Positions 33,138 to 44,119 of a stretch of 64,000 nt of DNA are shown here, piece after piece. The notes below the pieces were generated by a model. It made no database searches and had not been told where the DNA came from. It saw nothing but the letters and a program-made list of their open reading frames with translations. The translations under genes and the position numbers were made by a program. The DNA lies in the NCBI GenBank assembly GCA_963383645.1, contig OY726571.1, positions 21,751,599 to 21,815,598 on the forward strand, read 5' to 3'. The first letter of the stretch is position 1. Each line of letters starts with the position of its first letter. Source of the DNA: Muscardinus avellanarius (taxonomy: Eukaryota > Chordata > Mammalia > Rodentia > Gliridae).

Positions 33138-33218
33138 ACAAAGAAGGAAAGAAGGAAGGAAGGAAAGAGAGAGAAAGAAAGAGAAAGAAAAAAGAGAAAA
33201 AAAGAAAGGAGAGAAAGA
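33138..33218. repeat. purine-rich (GAAA/GGAA) tract
   Basis: Strand-asymmetric purine tract facing the CT run 60 bp away. Together they could pair as an imperfect inverted repeat. Confidence 0.85.
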
Positions 33219-33221
33219 AAA

Positions 33222-33354
33222 TTGGCATAGTGGCATATGCCTATAATCCCAGTACTAGAGAGGCTGAGACAGGAGGATCGCAGGTTCAAGGTCAGCCTCA
33301 GAAACTTAGTGAGACTCTCAGCTACCTAGGAAGACCCTTTCAAAACGAACGAAC

Positions 33355-33389
<35 letters not shown>

Positions 33390-33455
33390 AAGGTTGAGGG
33401 TGTAGCTTGGAGGTAGAAAATCCTGGGTTCAATTCCTCGTACCACACACACAAAA
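33222..33455 (+). repeat. B1-dID SINE with (AAAT)n linker expansion
   Basis: The inter-monomer linker has become a (AAAT)n microsatellite at about 33353-33391; both halves remain. Confidence 0.88.
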
Positions 33456-33699
33456 AGTAAACACACTTAGTATATGAAAATACCAAAAGTCAGGGGATAC
33501 TTTTTGAATGTAGAACCATGCTAATTTGAATTCTGAGTCTAAATATTGGTAGAATTCAGAGCTTACATCTGAAAGGAACTTTTGTCCCCTGCCTTAAATA
33601 GTTGAAAGAAAAGGCTGAGACTGGCAAAATATATCTCATACCAGATAATTATCTGAATCACAATCTGCTGCAAAGTGAAGATTTGGCTCAATATCAATA

Positions 33700-33716
<17 letters not shown>

Positions 33717-33751
<35 letters not shown>

Positions 33752-33895
33752 GTGGTACTGAGTTCCTGGAAGCCCTTCTACCTCCGGGCTGAAACAGGGT
33801 CTCTTACGCCAGCGCGGCTGGCTTCGAACCAGCGCGATCCTCCTGTCTCCGCCTCCCAAGCGCAGGGATTACAAGCGTGCGCCACCACGCCCGGC
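33717..33895 (-). repeat. B1-dID SINE, GC-rich subfamily, linker deleted
   Basis: Poly-T tail of about 34 bases. The ID half ends at CTCCGGGCT and is joined directly to GAAACAGGGTCTC, so the end of the ID half and the linker are missing. Confidence 0.9.
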
Positions 33896-34079
33896 AATAT
33901 GTTTCATTTTTAAACTTTATCGTGTCCAGAGGTAGTTGAAGCTCTTATTTCAGGAAAAAAGCAATAATGTCTAGGCGTTCATTCTCCACACTGTTTTGAA
34001 GTATGATTAACTTCGAAGTTCACGGCAGACAGGAACGATTTCCCTAGAGCAACACAAAAAAATACTAATTACCGTCAGT

Positions 34080-34380
34080 GAAGATGGGCGGATCTCCTCC
34101 TCCTTGCAGAGTGTGAGAATTCTTTTCCTTTAGGCAGAATGCACTGATCAGTTCTTAGCACGAGAGGCTTTTCATTGCAAAAATTCCTGCGCGTTCGCAT
34201 TCCAGCTGGGAATGCAACAGCTGACTTTTGTCTTTAACTTTCCTTGGCAAGCGATAGCATCTGAGGAAGAGATAAGCCGCGGGAGACCTGGGTTGTAATG
34301 GCTTCCAGACCTCGGAGCGGCCGCTTTCACATGCAGCGGCCGTGGAGGGCTTGGGGGGCGTAGGGGTGGCACTGCTTGCT
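34080..34380. promoter_or_regulatory. candidate distal regulatory element
   Basis: Repeat-free, locally CpG-bearing stretch. Contains a near-perfect palindrome GCATTCCAGCTGGGAATGC (34197-34215), which combines inverted TEAD-type GGAATG sites around an E-box CAGCTG. A second CAGCTG is at 34218-34223, a GATAAG at 34271-34276 and GCGGCCGC at 34317-34324. Function is inferred from motif clustering only. Confidence 0.35.
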
Positions 34381-34637
34381 TTTTAACGAAGCCAGATCAG
34401 ATGTTCTGCGCTGTCTAAACTCCAGCAGAAGAAACTGGCTCCCGAGGACCCACTTGATAGTGATCTCCAGAATGCTCTGGGTGGCCGATTTAGTTGTCAA
34501 AGGAAAAGGAGAAAGGAAAGAAGAGTGTGTATATTTGGACAGGTCACAATTCCCTCTGCTATGAATACTATGTATTCACCAGCACACCTGGGGAGAACTC
34601 TAAAAGCATAATGTTGACTTTTAAAAGTCTCAGTTGA

Positions 34638-34850
34638 GCCAGGCGGGGTGGTGCACGCTTGGAATCCCAGCATTTGGGAGGCGGGGACTGGAGGATTGCT
34701 GCTTGCGGCCAGCCTCAGCTACTTAGTGAGGCCCTCTGCCTCTCAGTGAGACCCTGTTTCAAAATAAAAAAAAATTTAAAAATAGGTCTGGGGTTGTAGC
34801 TCGGAGATAAAATGCCCCTGGGTTCAATCCACAGTACCTGAAAAAAAAAA
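34638..34850 (+). repeat. B1-dID SINE
   Basis: Full-length; AAAAGTCTCAGTTGA and AAATGTCTGAATTGA flank it as a decayed duplication. Confidence 0.92.
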
Positions 34851-35014
34851 ATGTCTGAATTGACTTCTCTGTGGATTCAGACCTTGAGAAGGATTTCTGC
34901 ACAAACCAGACTTAATAGTCATATTTTATCCATTTGAGGAAAGTAAAGGAGACTAAATCTCTTGATAGCCAAACTGAAAATTATACTTTTATATCAATAA
35001 CCTCTCACATAAAG

Positions 35015-35211
35015 TTTTTTTTTTGGTGGTGGTACTGGCATTCCTGGAAACCCTTCTACCTCCGGGCTACACTGCCAGACCTACATTTTATATTTTTTTT
35101 GTTTGGAAAGAGGATCACTTAAGCCAGTGAGGCTGGCTTCCAACCAGCGCGATTTTCCTGTCTCCGCCTCCCAAGCACGGGGATTACAAGCGTGCGCCAC
35201 CACTCCTGGCA
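35015..35211 (-). repeat. B1-dID SINE, GC-rich subfamily
   Basis: Duplicated CTCACATAAA on both sides (35005-35014 and about 35213-35222). Body has CATTCCTGGAAACCCTTC. Confidence 0.93.
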
Positions 35212-35268
35212 TCCTCACATAAACGTTATAAGAATTCTCATTAGTAGGTTTTATTATCCCCATTCGTT

Positions 35269-35449
35269 CTGTTTTTGTTTTTGTTTTTTAGGGGGTATTG
35301 AAACCAAGGCTACCTCTGAGCTACACCCTCAGCCCTTTTTATTTTTTATTTTGAAACAAGGTCTCACTAACTTGCCAAGGCTGGCCTCTGACTTGCAATC
35401 CTCCTGTCTCGGCCTCCCAAGTCCCCAGGCATGTGCCACCACACCTGGT
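35269..35449 (-). repeat. B1-dID SINE, internally shortened
   Basis: GTTTTT-rich tail, shortened ID and 7SL halves, ends CCACCACACCTGG. Confidence 0.85.
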
Positions 35450-35530
35450 GTCCCCATTGCTGAGGAAGAGTATATGCGCTACTAAAGCAGAAGAAGGACG
35501 AGCAGGTTCATGAAGAATTCCATACTTAAA

Positions 35531-35580
35531 AGGAGGAGGAGGAGGAGGGGGAGGAGGAGGAGGAGGAGGAGGAGGAGGAC
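35531..35580. repeat. (GGA)n microsatellite
   Basis: About 16 units, purine-only, G-quadruplex/triplex prone. Confidence 0.95.
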
Positions 35581-35806
35581 GGTGAAGCGGGGGAGGTTAT
35601 CAGTCAGACCACACGTGGCTCTTACGGCAAGGCTGTGACTGCAGAACGATCCCCAGCTTCTCTTCCTGTTCCTCTTCTCACTCCCGTGACATCCCCACTG
35701 CTAAAGAGAACCTGTTTTAGAATACTTGCTTACTAGTGAATTTGCTAAAATTTAGTGTCATAAAATATTGTGAATAAACTTCTAACCAGTTCAGTTCAAT
35801 TAACTT

Positions 35807-35985
35807 GCCGGATGTGGCAGCATACACCTGGAATCCCAGTACTTGGGAGGCTGAGACAGGAGAATGGCAGGTTTGAGGCCAGCCTTGGCAACCTAGTGAG
35901 ACCCTGTTTCAAAACAAAAAATAAAAAGGGCAAGGGGTGTAGCTCCGAAAGGTAGAACACCTCTGGGTTCGGTCCCTAGTACCCT
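35807..35985 (+). repeat. B1-dID SINE, diverged
   Basis: Complete old copy with a shortened middle of the 7SL half. Confidence 0.87.
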
Positions 35986-36489
35986 GCCCACACACGAAAG
36001 AGATAAACTCCCTTTAATCCTCCCTCATACTTGCAGAATACTAAAAAATGAAGAGTCTGATTACCATCAGGTAAAGTTTTGTCTGACTCTAGAGCCAGGA
36101 ATCTTAATCTGCCTGGTTTCTAAAATGTCAGTGATCTGCCGACCCCCCCGTTCAAGGCCCAAGGTGGAGAGGCCCAAGGTGGAGAGGCCGGCAGCCTCTG
36201 CCTCCCTGATCAGGAGCCGGCCTCTGCAGCCTGGGGGCATGGATATTTCCCAGATCCCCCCCATTCCACATTTAAAAGATAAGAGGAAAATATTTCTTGG
36301 ACTATAAAATGGTTTGTTTTTAATATGGCATTTCTGGGCCTATACTACTAAAACCCCTAATAAAAGTCTTCTAAAAGATGATCATTCTTCACATTCCAAA
36401 CCTATTTGAAAAGCCCAGAAAAATCTAGTCCACTATTAGAAAAATTAATTTCCATTGCCACTTAAAATTTCTAATTATATAATTTCTAG

Positions 36490-36703
36490 TTCTGAGGTGC
36501 TGGGGATTGAACCCACGGACATGCTACCTCTGAGCTCCACCCCCTCTAAGCCCTTTTTAATATTTGTTGTTGTTGCTTTGAAACGAGATCTTGCTAGGTT
36601 GTTGAGATCCTTGTTACGTTGCTGAGGCTGTCTTCAAACCTGCGATTTTCCTGTCTCGGCCTCTGAAGTACTGGGATTCCAGGTGTGCGGCATCACGCTC
36701 AGG
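36490..36703 (-). repeat. B1-dID SINE, old
   Basis: Complete diverged minus-strand dimer with GTTGTTGTT in the linker. Confidence 0.86.
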
Positions 36704-37133
36704 TAATTCTGTTATCTTAAGTATACTCTCCTAGGTTCAGGTCAGAAGGAGCCAAGTGTTGTACAAGATATGCACTTCTTATTTTTACGTAGCATGAGTG
36801 TCTAAGTACCTGGCACACCCGGCAGGCAGGAGCATTGTGCTGGATGAATGAACCTGGCCCAGACATCACCGAGAGGCGGAGGAGGCCGGTTGGCCGGCTG
36901 CGTGGCCGGCCGCCCCACACAGCTTCCTGCAGCCTCTCTCCTCGTCTCTGCTCAGCCGCATCCTCTCTGCCCCTGTCTGTGTCTCCAACCTGTTGGTTGC
37001 ACCAACATCGTTCTCTACTTTAGGAGAACGTGGACTCGTGGTCTGGCTTTAATTTCCTCCATCTCTAGAATATCTCTCTTCCCCTTGTCCCCATAAGTTA
37101 GAAGTGACCTAAATATGTTAAATAAAAGAAAGA
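36704..37133. other. unique, moderately CpG-rich stretch
   Basis: 36860-36930 has a cluster of GGCCGG motifs. No TATA box, donor or coding evidence tied to it. Confidence 0.4.
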
Positions 37134-37330
37134 AGCCAGGCGCAGTGGCGCCCACCTGTAATCCTAATACTTGAGAGGCTGAGATGGGAGGATCATAGGT
37201 TCAAGGCCAGCCTCAGCAACTTAGTGACACCCTCAACAACCTGGCAAGACCCTGTTTAATACATAAAATAGAGCCCAGGGTGTAGCTCAGAGATAAAATG
37301 CCACTGGGTTCAATATCCAGTACCACAAAA
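37134..37330 (+). repeat. B1-dID SINE, old
   Basis: Complete copy with GGCGCAGTGGCGCCCACCTG start. Confidence 0.88.
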
Positions 37331-38544
37331 TAAATGAATAGATAGAGGGAGGGTAAAACTGATAGGCCAGTTACTCAGTGTATTGCAAAATTTTTGTTCC
37401 TTTATTCCAAACTTGTTTCTATTGAAAGACATACCTTAGCACTTTAATAAGCCATTTCTCAAAAACCATTAATGCTAGAAATAAAAAATATAAGAATATG
37501 CGTACCATTAATGAAAACCCTTAACTAATAGCCACGTCTAGCAAAATAACCAGAAGCTGAACCGGCCCACCATACTTCAGGATTCTTGGGAGTGTCTTAA
37601 GGAAAATGTAGACAGCGGCGTATTGTTGAAGATGGAGAAGGAGAGGGGTCTAATGAACCAGGTCCCCTGTCGCCTACACCAGCATCTTCACCAGAATGTA
37701 GCTTTGCTGACAGCGGTGCGGCCTCCTGCGTGAGGGAGAGGAGAAGCAGCTGCTGAGACACACTGGAGAAACGGAGGGGCTGGAGACAGAGCTTGCTGTT
37801 GGCCGCTAACAAGAGTCCCAGCGCCTCCCAGCACCACGGCGGGTGCCCCGTACACAGTACAAGCTCAGTCAGTGTTAAATCTGTTGAGGGGCGTGGGCAA
37901 CAAGGGAGAAGATGGAGGGTCATTCTCAAAGTTAGTAGTGCATACGTAAGTGTGTGGTTGTTCCCTAGGCTGAACTTTTTGGTTATTTTACAAGAGGCTT
38001 TAAACTGTGTTGAGCTCATAATAAGATTTATTCTGCTTCGTGGGCCTTTAGAAGGATTAAGTAGCTGTACTTATTCTAAGTCTCTCTCTTGCTGGTTTCT
38101 AGGTATAGATATCAGAAAACCTACACCTGCTGCTTTTAGAGTATTTGAGTCTGACTGACTGATATCCGGGGACAGTAGGACTTTGAGTTGACATTATGTT
38201 TTTTTCTGCCTCTGTTGTTTTGGTAACATATTCGTTTGTTTTTAAACCTTGCAAAAAAAAAAAATGTCAAGTTTACGTTTTAGGGTTCATAAAATCAGTT
38301 TCCATAGCTTTAGGCAAATCAAAGGGACCACCTTGCTCTGCGAAGGGAGAGAGGTCACAGCCAGCTGGCTACTGTGAGGAACTCGAGAGGCGGCGCAGGA
38401 ATATCCCAGCGCACTGCACGCACTGGATCACTTTTTTTTTTTTCCAGCCAGCAACCCCCACCATGTTGATATTTGGTGTGTCTCTAATAAGAATTTTGGC
38501 CTGAAAAGTCTAGTACAGGTTATTTTTACAAATGATCACAGTGA
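37331..38544. other. repeat-poor block
   Basis: A 140-residue minus-strand frame (37597-38019) and a 121-residue plus frame overlap here without recognisable domains or consistent splice sites. No gene called. Confidence 0.45.
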
Positions 38545-38785
38545 TCTGGGCATGGTGGTATACCCCTGTAATCCCGTACTTGGGGATGCTGAAATGGGAG
38601 GATTGCGGATTTGAGGCCAGCCCTCAGCAGTTTAGCGAGGACGTCAGCAACACAGTGAGCCCTTATTTCAAAACAAAAGCCAACTAACCAACCAATCAAA
38701 AAAAAAAAAAAAAAAAAGGACTGGGGGTATAGCTTAGAGGTAGAATGTCCCTGGGTTAATTAATTCTCAGTACTATAATCAAACA
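38545..38785 (+). repeat. B1-dID SINE, old
   Basis: GATCACAGTGA before and GACCACAGTGA after are a decayed duplication. The linker is A/C-rich. Confidence 0.87.
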
Positions 38786-39615
38786 AACAAGATGACCACA
38801 GTGAAATCCAGAGAAGGCCACTCTGGGAGAAGCTCACACTGGGTCCCAAATGTTCTCTGGGCCAGCCAGTGACCACTTCTCTTTCTATTATTATATTAGA
38901 TCCTTGTTCTCCTCCTACTAAAGCTAGAAAATGTCCTCGGGGATCAGGACATGTGGAATTATCAGAGACCAGATCCAAGATGTGTGGGAGTGCCCGTGTG
39001 GTAGACGCCGTGAAAGATGTGCCGGGATCCTAGGGGGCCGGACACTGCAGGACCTCCTGCCTCTGGGAGTCCAGGAAGGGGCCTCTCCTGGAAGTGAGCC
39101 CCCAACTACATCTGCAGGATGCACGGGAGGCAGGCATGGGCGCTGAGCCCCGCGGCATCGTGTATTTAAGGGTAGAGCTGAGACTCGGAGCATAGCTGGG
39201 GAAGCCAGAAGAGGCTGCAGCTGGACAGGGAGGCCTGGTGGCCGGGCTAAAGGATCTGGGATGTCTCCCCAGTGCAAGCGGAAGGTATCGTGGGCAGAGA
39301 AGTCACAGAGTCACAAGATTCCACGTGGGTTTTGAAACTCTCCAAGCTGCTTGGAAGAGGACGTGTGTAGGAGAGAGAATGGCCAGGGGACTGTGGTTTA
39401 GACGAGGCGGGTGCAGACCCGGCAGGGGTGACTCCTGGGGTTTTGACTTGTGAAACAGGGATGGCTGGTGCGCTGACTGCGGAGGACAAGGATTCTAACA
39501 GCTCCCAGGTCAACCTTGTGCCCCGCGCTGTTCTCTTTCAATCGGCCCTATTGTGTAGGTTCTATTCTTATCCCATCGCATAGATGAGAAAACCATGGTA
39601 AAGAAGGATTTCATG
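38786..39615. other. unique block with MIR remnant
   Basis: 39530-39605 (TATCCCATCGCATAGATGAG AAAAC) resembles a minus-strand MIR. The rest is unassigned and moderately GC-rich. Confidence 0.4.
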
Positions 39616-39829
39616 GCCGGGTGTGGTGGCGCAGGCTTGTAATCCCCGTGCTTGGGAGGCGGAGACAGGAGGATCACGCAGGTTCGAAGCCAGCCGCGCT
39701 GGCGTAAGAGACCCTGTTTCCAAATTAAAAAGTATAAAAATAGGTCTGGGAGTGTAGCCTGGAGGTAGAAGGGTTTCCAGGACCACCCAAAACAAAAACA
39801 AACAAACAAACAAAAAAAAAAACAAATCA
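39616..39829 (+). repeat. B1-dID SINE, GC-rich subfamily
   Basis: Near-consensus young copy with a (CAAA)-rich tail. Confidence 0.93.
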
Positions 39830-40751
39830 CACAGTGGAGTGTTCCACAAACATCTGCGGCTGTTGCCTCTGCTTAACCCGCCGACTCATCCTGCATCTGT
39901 TCGTGGACGGTGCTGAGGTGTGGATGAAATCCTGGTGAATAACAGAGATGGGCGTGCTGCGGAAACAAGAGCAAACACTTGTCTTGCGTGGACAGGCTGG
40001 TCAGGACGGTAGGGTGGTCTAGGATCCTTAGACTGAACTGTTAGAATTCTAGCGCTTTCATGTAGCTTGGTGGACATACAGGGGGACATACACATTATTG
40101 ACTAAGAAAAAGAAATGTTCCCAAGTTGCCACAGGCACCCCCAGTGACTGGGGTCAGAAATGGGCCAGTGTACATTTTATAGGTGGGGAGGCTGCCACGC
40201 CAAGAGAGGGTGGCGTCGGAGTCCCTGGGTTTCTGGTCCTGGCCGCCTTGCTGTCCCTCGGGTCCAGATGCCTTTGGGCCCCGACCTGCAGGCCTCTGTG
40301 CAGGTCAAGCCACCGCTCCCCGTTCTCTACTATATATAGTAAAGAACTTACATGAGAGTGCTATTTTAAAAAAGATGGAGAGGAAAAGAGAGTACCAGCT
40401 GAATGTTTTCCACTGAAGCTCATTTTTAATAGATGGTTTTACAGTGACAGAGAACTGGGGGGCGGCCCCCCAGGACACGAGGGAAGCGCCCAGCTACTCT
40501 GTCCATCATGCCAAGCAGAGCTTGCTCTGCAGGAAATAGCGTGTATCTGCAATGACCTTGTTATTAATGTTGCTCTTGCCCTCCATGTAAAGCTACATGA
40601 AAGGGGCTGTGAAGAAGGAAAACATGATGGAAAAGAGGTAAACTGCATCTATAATGTGTTTGTGACAATGTGAAAAGGAATGTTCTAAGTCCAGAAAAAT
40701 GGGGAATTCAAATGAAAGCATAAAGTCTATCTTAAGATATGTGCCTCAAAG
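39830..40751. other. unique block
   Basis: Contains a perfect palindromic MEF2-type site CTATATATAG at 40330-40339. No gene recognised. Confidence 0.4.
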
Positions 40752-40763
40752 TATAATTAGTGA

Positions 40764-40982
40764 TTTTATTTTATTTTATTTTGCGGTACTCAGGGATGGA
40801 ACTCAGGGGCATTCTACCTCCCAGCTACACCCCCAGCCCCATTTTTTATTCTTTACTTTGAAACAGAATTTCACTGAGTTGCAAAGGGCCTCACTAAGTA
40901 GCTGAGGCTTTCCTTGAACTGAGATCCTCCTGTCTCAGCCTCCCAAATGCTGGGATTACAAGTGTGTGCCACCAGGCCCGGC
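40764..40982 (-). mobile_element. serial insertion 1: B1-dID SINE (older type)
   Basis: First of three abutting insertions. Lies between duplication copies at 40752-40763 (TATAATTAGTGA) and 40983-41000 (TATAATTAGTGAATTTTT). The left copy is the most decayed, in keeping with this being the oldest insertion. Confidence 0.93.
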
Positions 40983-41000
40983 TATAATTAGTGAATTTTT

Positions 41001-41227
41001 TTTAATTTCTTCTTCTTCCTTTTTTTTTTTTTTTTTTTTTTTTTTGGTGGTACTGGGGTTCCTGGAAACCCTTCTACCTCCAGGCTACACTCCCAGACCT
41101 ATTTTTATACTTTTTTATTTGGAAAGAGGGTCTCAAGCCAGCGCGGCTGGCTTTGAACCTGCGCGATCCTCCTGTCTCTGCCTCCCAAGCATGGGGATTA
41201 CAAGCATGCGCCACCACGCCCGGCCGT
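41001..41227 (-). mobile_element. serial insertion 2: B1-dID SINE (GC-rich)
   Basis: Poly-T tail then a near-consensus GC-rich SINE. Bounded by target-site copies at 40983-41000 and 41228-41240, the same sequence that bounds its neighbours. Confidence 0.94.
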
Positions 41228-41240
41228 TATAATTAGTGAA

Positions 41241-42106
41241 TTTTTTTTTCAGGATTTATTTATTTATTTACTTTTGTGTATATTTTATTGGTGCACTGTA
41301 GTCAAACATCACAATGGAATACAAGACTTGTGAGGATATACAAGCACACATCATCCAATTAGCCTTTATCCTAACCCCATCCCATTCCCTCCCACCCCCT
41401 GATCCCATGCTTGATTTGGTGATTTACTTTGATATATTTGTTTATGTACATCATGAGTTTTAAAGAGATTCCATCTTCCCCCATCCCATCCTCTCTAATT
41501 GGTCACCTTAATTTCTCCTCCATAGGGCCCTTTCTTCAACTAGATCTCCTCCTATTATCCATTTCTTCCTAGTTTTTGCATATTAGGGAAAGCATCTGAT
41601 TTTTTTTTTGTGTGTGTGTGTGATATTTCTCTGTGTATGCCGCACTGCAAGTTCTAATCCCACTCCTGAAGGCCCTGGCGCCACCCGGCAGACTCTGATC
41701 CTGGCCTTGCTGGCTCCAGCACTGGCCTTGCCTCATGGCAGGCCCCGATCCCGGCCTCGCTGGCCCTGGCACTAGCCTCACCCCTCGGCAGTTTCCGATC
41801 CCTGCCTCAGAGGCCCCAGCACCAGGCTTGCCTCATGGCAGGCTCTGAGCCCAGCCTCACTGGCCCCGGCACCGGCCTCACCCCCCAGCAGGCTTCAATC
41901 CCAGCCTCAGAGGCCCCAGAGATGGCCTTGCCTCACAGCAGGCTTCAATCCCAGCCTCGCTGGCCACGGCTCAGGCCTCACCCCTTGAAATGCTCTGATC
42001 ACGGCCTCGAAGGCCCCAGCACCAGCCTTGCCTCACGGCAGGCCCCGATCCCGGCCTCGCTGGCCCCAGCACTGGCCTTACCCCTCCGCAGGCTCTGATC
42101 CCAGCC
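41241..42106 (-). mobile_element. serial insertion 3: VNTR-containing composite retroelement
   Basis: Read on its own (minus) strand, the element has three parts. First is a GC-rich VNTR of about 50-bp units (42106 down to about 41670). Next is a roughly 400-bp AT-rich region with A/CA-rich and G-rich tracts and AATAAA signals. Last is a poly-A tail (41241-41249 as T). It lies between target-site copies at 41228-41240 and 42107-42124. The right copy ends TTTT followed by AAAAA, a canonical LINE-1 endonuclease site. The G-rich tracts recall LINE-1 3'-UTRs. The order VNTR, unique 3' part, poly-A resembles SVA/LAVA elements of primates; any relation is analogy, not homology. No coding capacity is visible. 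Confidence 0.8.
41670..42106. repeat. ~50-bp VNTR with alternating unit types
   Basis: Nearly nine units of about 50 bp. Type A has CTTGCCTCATGGCAGG and ends CTCGCTGGCCCC; type B has CTCACCCCTCGGCAG and ends CTCAGAGGCCCC. They alternate A-B-A-B, giving a 100-bp higher-order period. Confidence 0.88.
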
Positions 42107-42384
42107 TATAATTAGTGAAATTTTAAAAACTAAGCTTGTCTTATTCCATCTAATCCCTTGTACACTGTAGCATCCAATGATGCCCACACATTTTGTTAAT
42201 TTTGTAAGTCATTTTATCACCATTATACAAACTTGCCATTATATGATATTAATGATATGACTACATGTTTCAGTTTTCCCAGGACAGTTGATCTGCCTGT
42301 TGTCTCAGAATCCAATCTAGTGTACCATTTGTCCCAGATGAAAGGGTCCACATTTGGACAATAAATTATACATAGTATACTAAA

Positions 42385-42600
42385 CATTAATAGCTAACAC
42401 TGATGGAGGACTTGTTCAAGTGCTGTTCTAAATACTTTATATGTAACTATTTCATCTTCACAGCCATAGGTGGTAGATGCTATTCTGACCCCCATTTTAA
42501 GGATGAGGAAACAGGCTCAGAAAAGTTTAAATAATTGAGGAAATAATGCAGTCTGAAATTTAAACACAAGTGATTTAACTCCAGTGCCTACACTAAGAAG
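42385..42600 (-). repeat. MIR SINE fossil
   Basis: GTGCTGTTCTAAATACTTTA, CCCCCATTTTAAGGATGAGG and AACAGGCTCAGAAAAG follow the complement of MIR. Confidence 0.82.
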
Positions 42601-42968
42601 TATTCCTAAGTCAGAAAGAAGTATGTGAATACCCCTTTCCATAGGATGGAGGGGCCCATTGGGACTGGGAGTTAATTGAGTCCTTAAATGGAATTGCTTT
42701 AACAATGTCCCAGTGTGGGGGCCCTTTGTGGAAAACAGTGGGGACCATTTGCCAATTTAGTGATTTCAGGAGATTCCGGTAGATTTGTTTTTCTTTCCTT
42801 TGAAAAAGTAAATGTTAGAAGAGATTAGTAGTAGATCTGAAAGTGTAAACTTGGAATCAGTAGAACCATTCCCTCTTGTTTTCCAGATCATTCTTCCATT
42901 CTTTCTTCTTTCCACCACCTTGTCTGGTAGTCATCCCTCACCCTCCACATCTTGAAGAACATGTAATC

Positions 42969-43236
42969 AGCTGGGTGTGGTGGCACACAACTGCAAGCCC
43001 AGTACTTGAGAGGCTGAGACAGGAGGCTTGCAGGTTGGCGGCCAGCCTCAGCTACTTAGTGAGGTTTTCTGCAATTTAGTGAGACCTTGTTTGAAGACAA
43101 AGAATAAAAACAGAGCTGGAGGTTTAGCTCAGAGGTAGAATGCCCCTGGCTTCTATCCCTAGTACCTCCTCCCCACCAAAAAAAAAAAAAAAAAAAAAAA
43201 AGGAATGCCTCTGGGTTCAACCCCTCAGTACCAAAG
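42969..43236 (+). repeat. B1-dID SINE with an extra ID fragment
   Basis: Complete dimer and A-tail (42969-43200), followed by a second partial ID half, GGAATGCCTCTGGGTTCAAC (43202-43236). Probably another linker-type nesting whose outer 7SL half has been lost, or a tail-templated extension. Confidence 0.78.
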
Positions 43237-43330
43237 GAAAGGAAGAGAGAGAAAGAGATAGGGGAGAATCTAAGAACTGCTTTCCTGTCTATTCACCATA
43301 ACTCATGCATACATTAAAAAGTGCACATAG

Positions 43331-43530
43331 AGTGTGGTGGCACATGCTTGTAATCCGAGCATTTGAGAGGCTGAGATAGGATTGCAGTTCGCAGACAGCC
43401 TCAGCTATAGGCCGTTTGAGACCCTGTTTCAAAATAAAGAATAAAAGTAGGGCTGGGGGGTGTAGCTCAAAAGTAGAATGTCCCTGAGTTCCATCCCCAG
43501 TACTGCAAATTATTATTATTATTATATAAA
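43331..43530 (+). repeat. B1-dID SINE, shortened, (ATT)n tail
   Basis: 7SL start missing a few bases; ID half complete; tail is (ATT)n. Confidence 0.87.
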
Positions 43531-44119
43531 AACAAAAATATGCAGAAAGTAAAAACTTGGAGAATATTAAATGTGTTTTCATTAATGTACCTTCTTTGGG
43601 AAACTAAGTGCACCTTCTCAATGCCTTCCATATTATTACTGTGTTGCACTGACCATCATAACACACATTTCTACCCACAGCAGCCCTTCTGGTGAGAAGA
43701 GCTGGTGTTACTCATCGAGACTTAGACTCTGATTGTTTAGATCAAAATTGCAGGATTGAAGAATTTTTCCTAATATGGAAGAATGATGTAATGGCCATGG
43801 AGGGGGGCCAGGTTCCCTTCGTTTGTTTTATTTATAATAGCTGAATTCCACGGGGAAATGTGCTGCAAAGCATGTGGGCTTAGAAGCTATATTTAGCCAA
43901 ACTCAGTAACATCAGAGGCACTTTTAAAAAGTTCTATATTCAGTGTAGTATAAGTTGTTTTTCCATGTACCTTGTTTTTTATAAAGTTTCATCAAGCAGA
44001 AATAATGCATTTATGAAAATTTTACCTTGTACTTTGAATACAAAAAAAGTACCTGTTGTAACCTATCTTTAACTGAGGAAGTTTTCTCTGAGATCATGGT
44101 TTGTGGGTCAAAAGACAGA
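43531..44119. other. unique AT-rich block
   Basis: Contains a perfect MEF2-consensus site CTATATTTAG at 43887-43896. No gene recognised. Confidence 0.4.

Noticed and set aside
37597..38019. 140-codon minus-strand open frame
   Set aside because: No recognisable family, opposite-strand frame equally long, no consistent splice sites.
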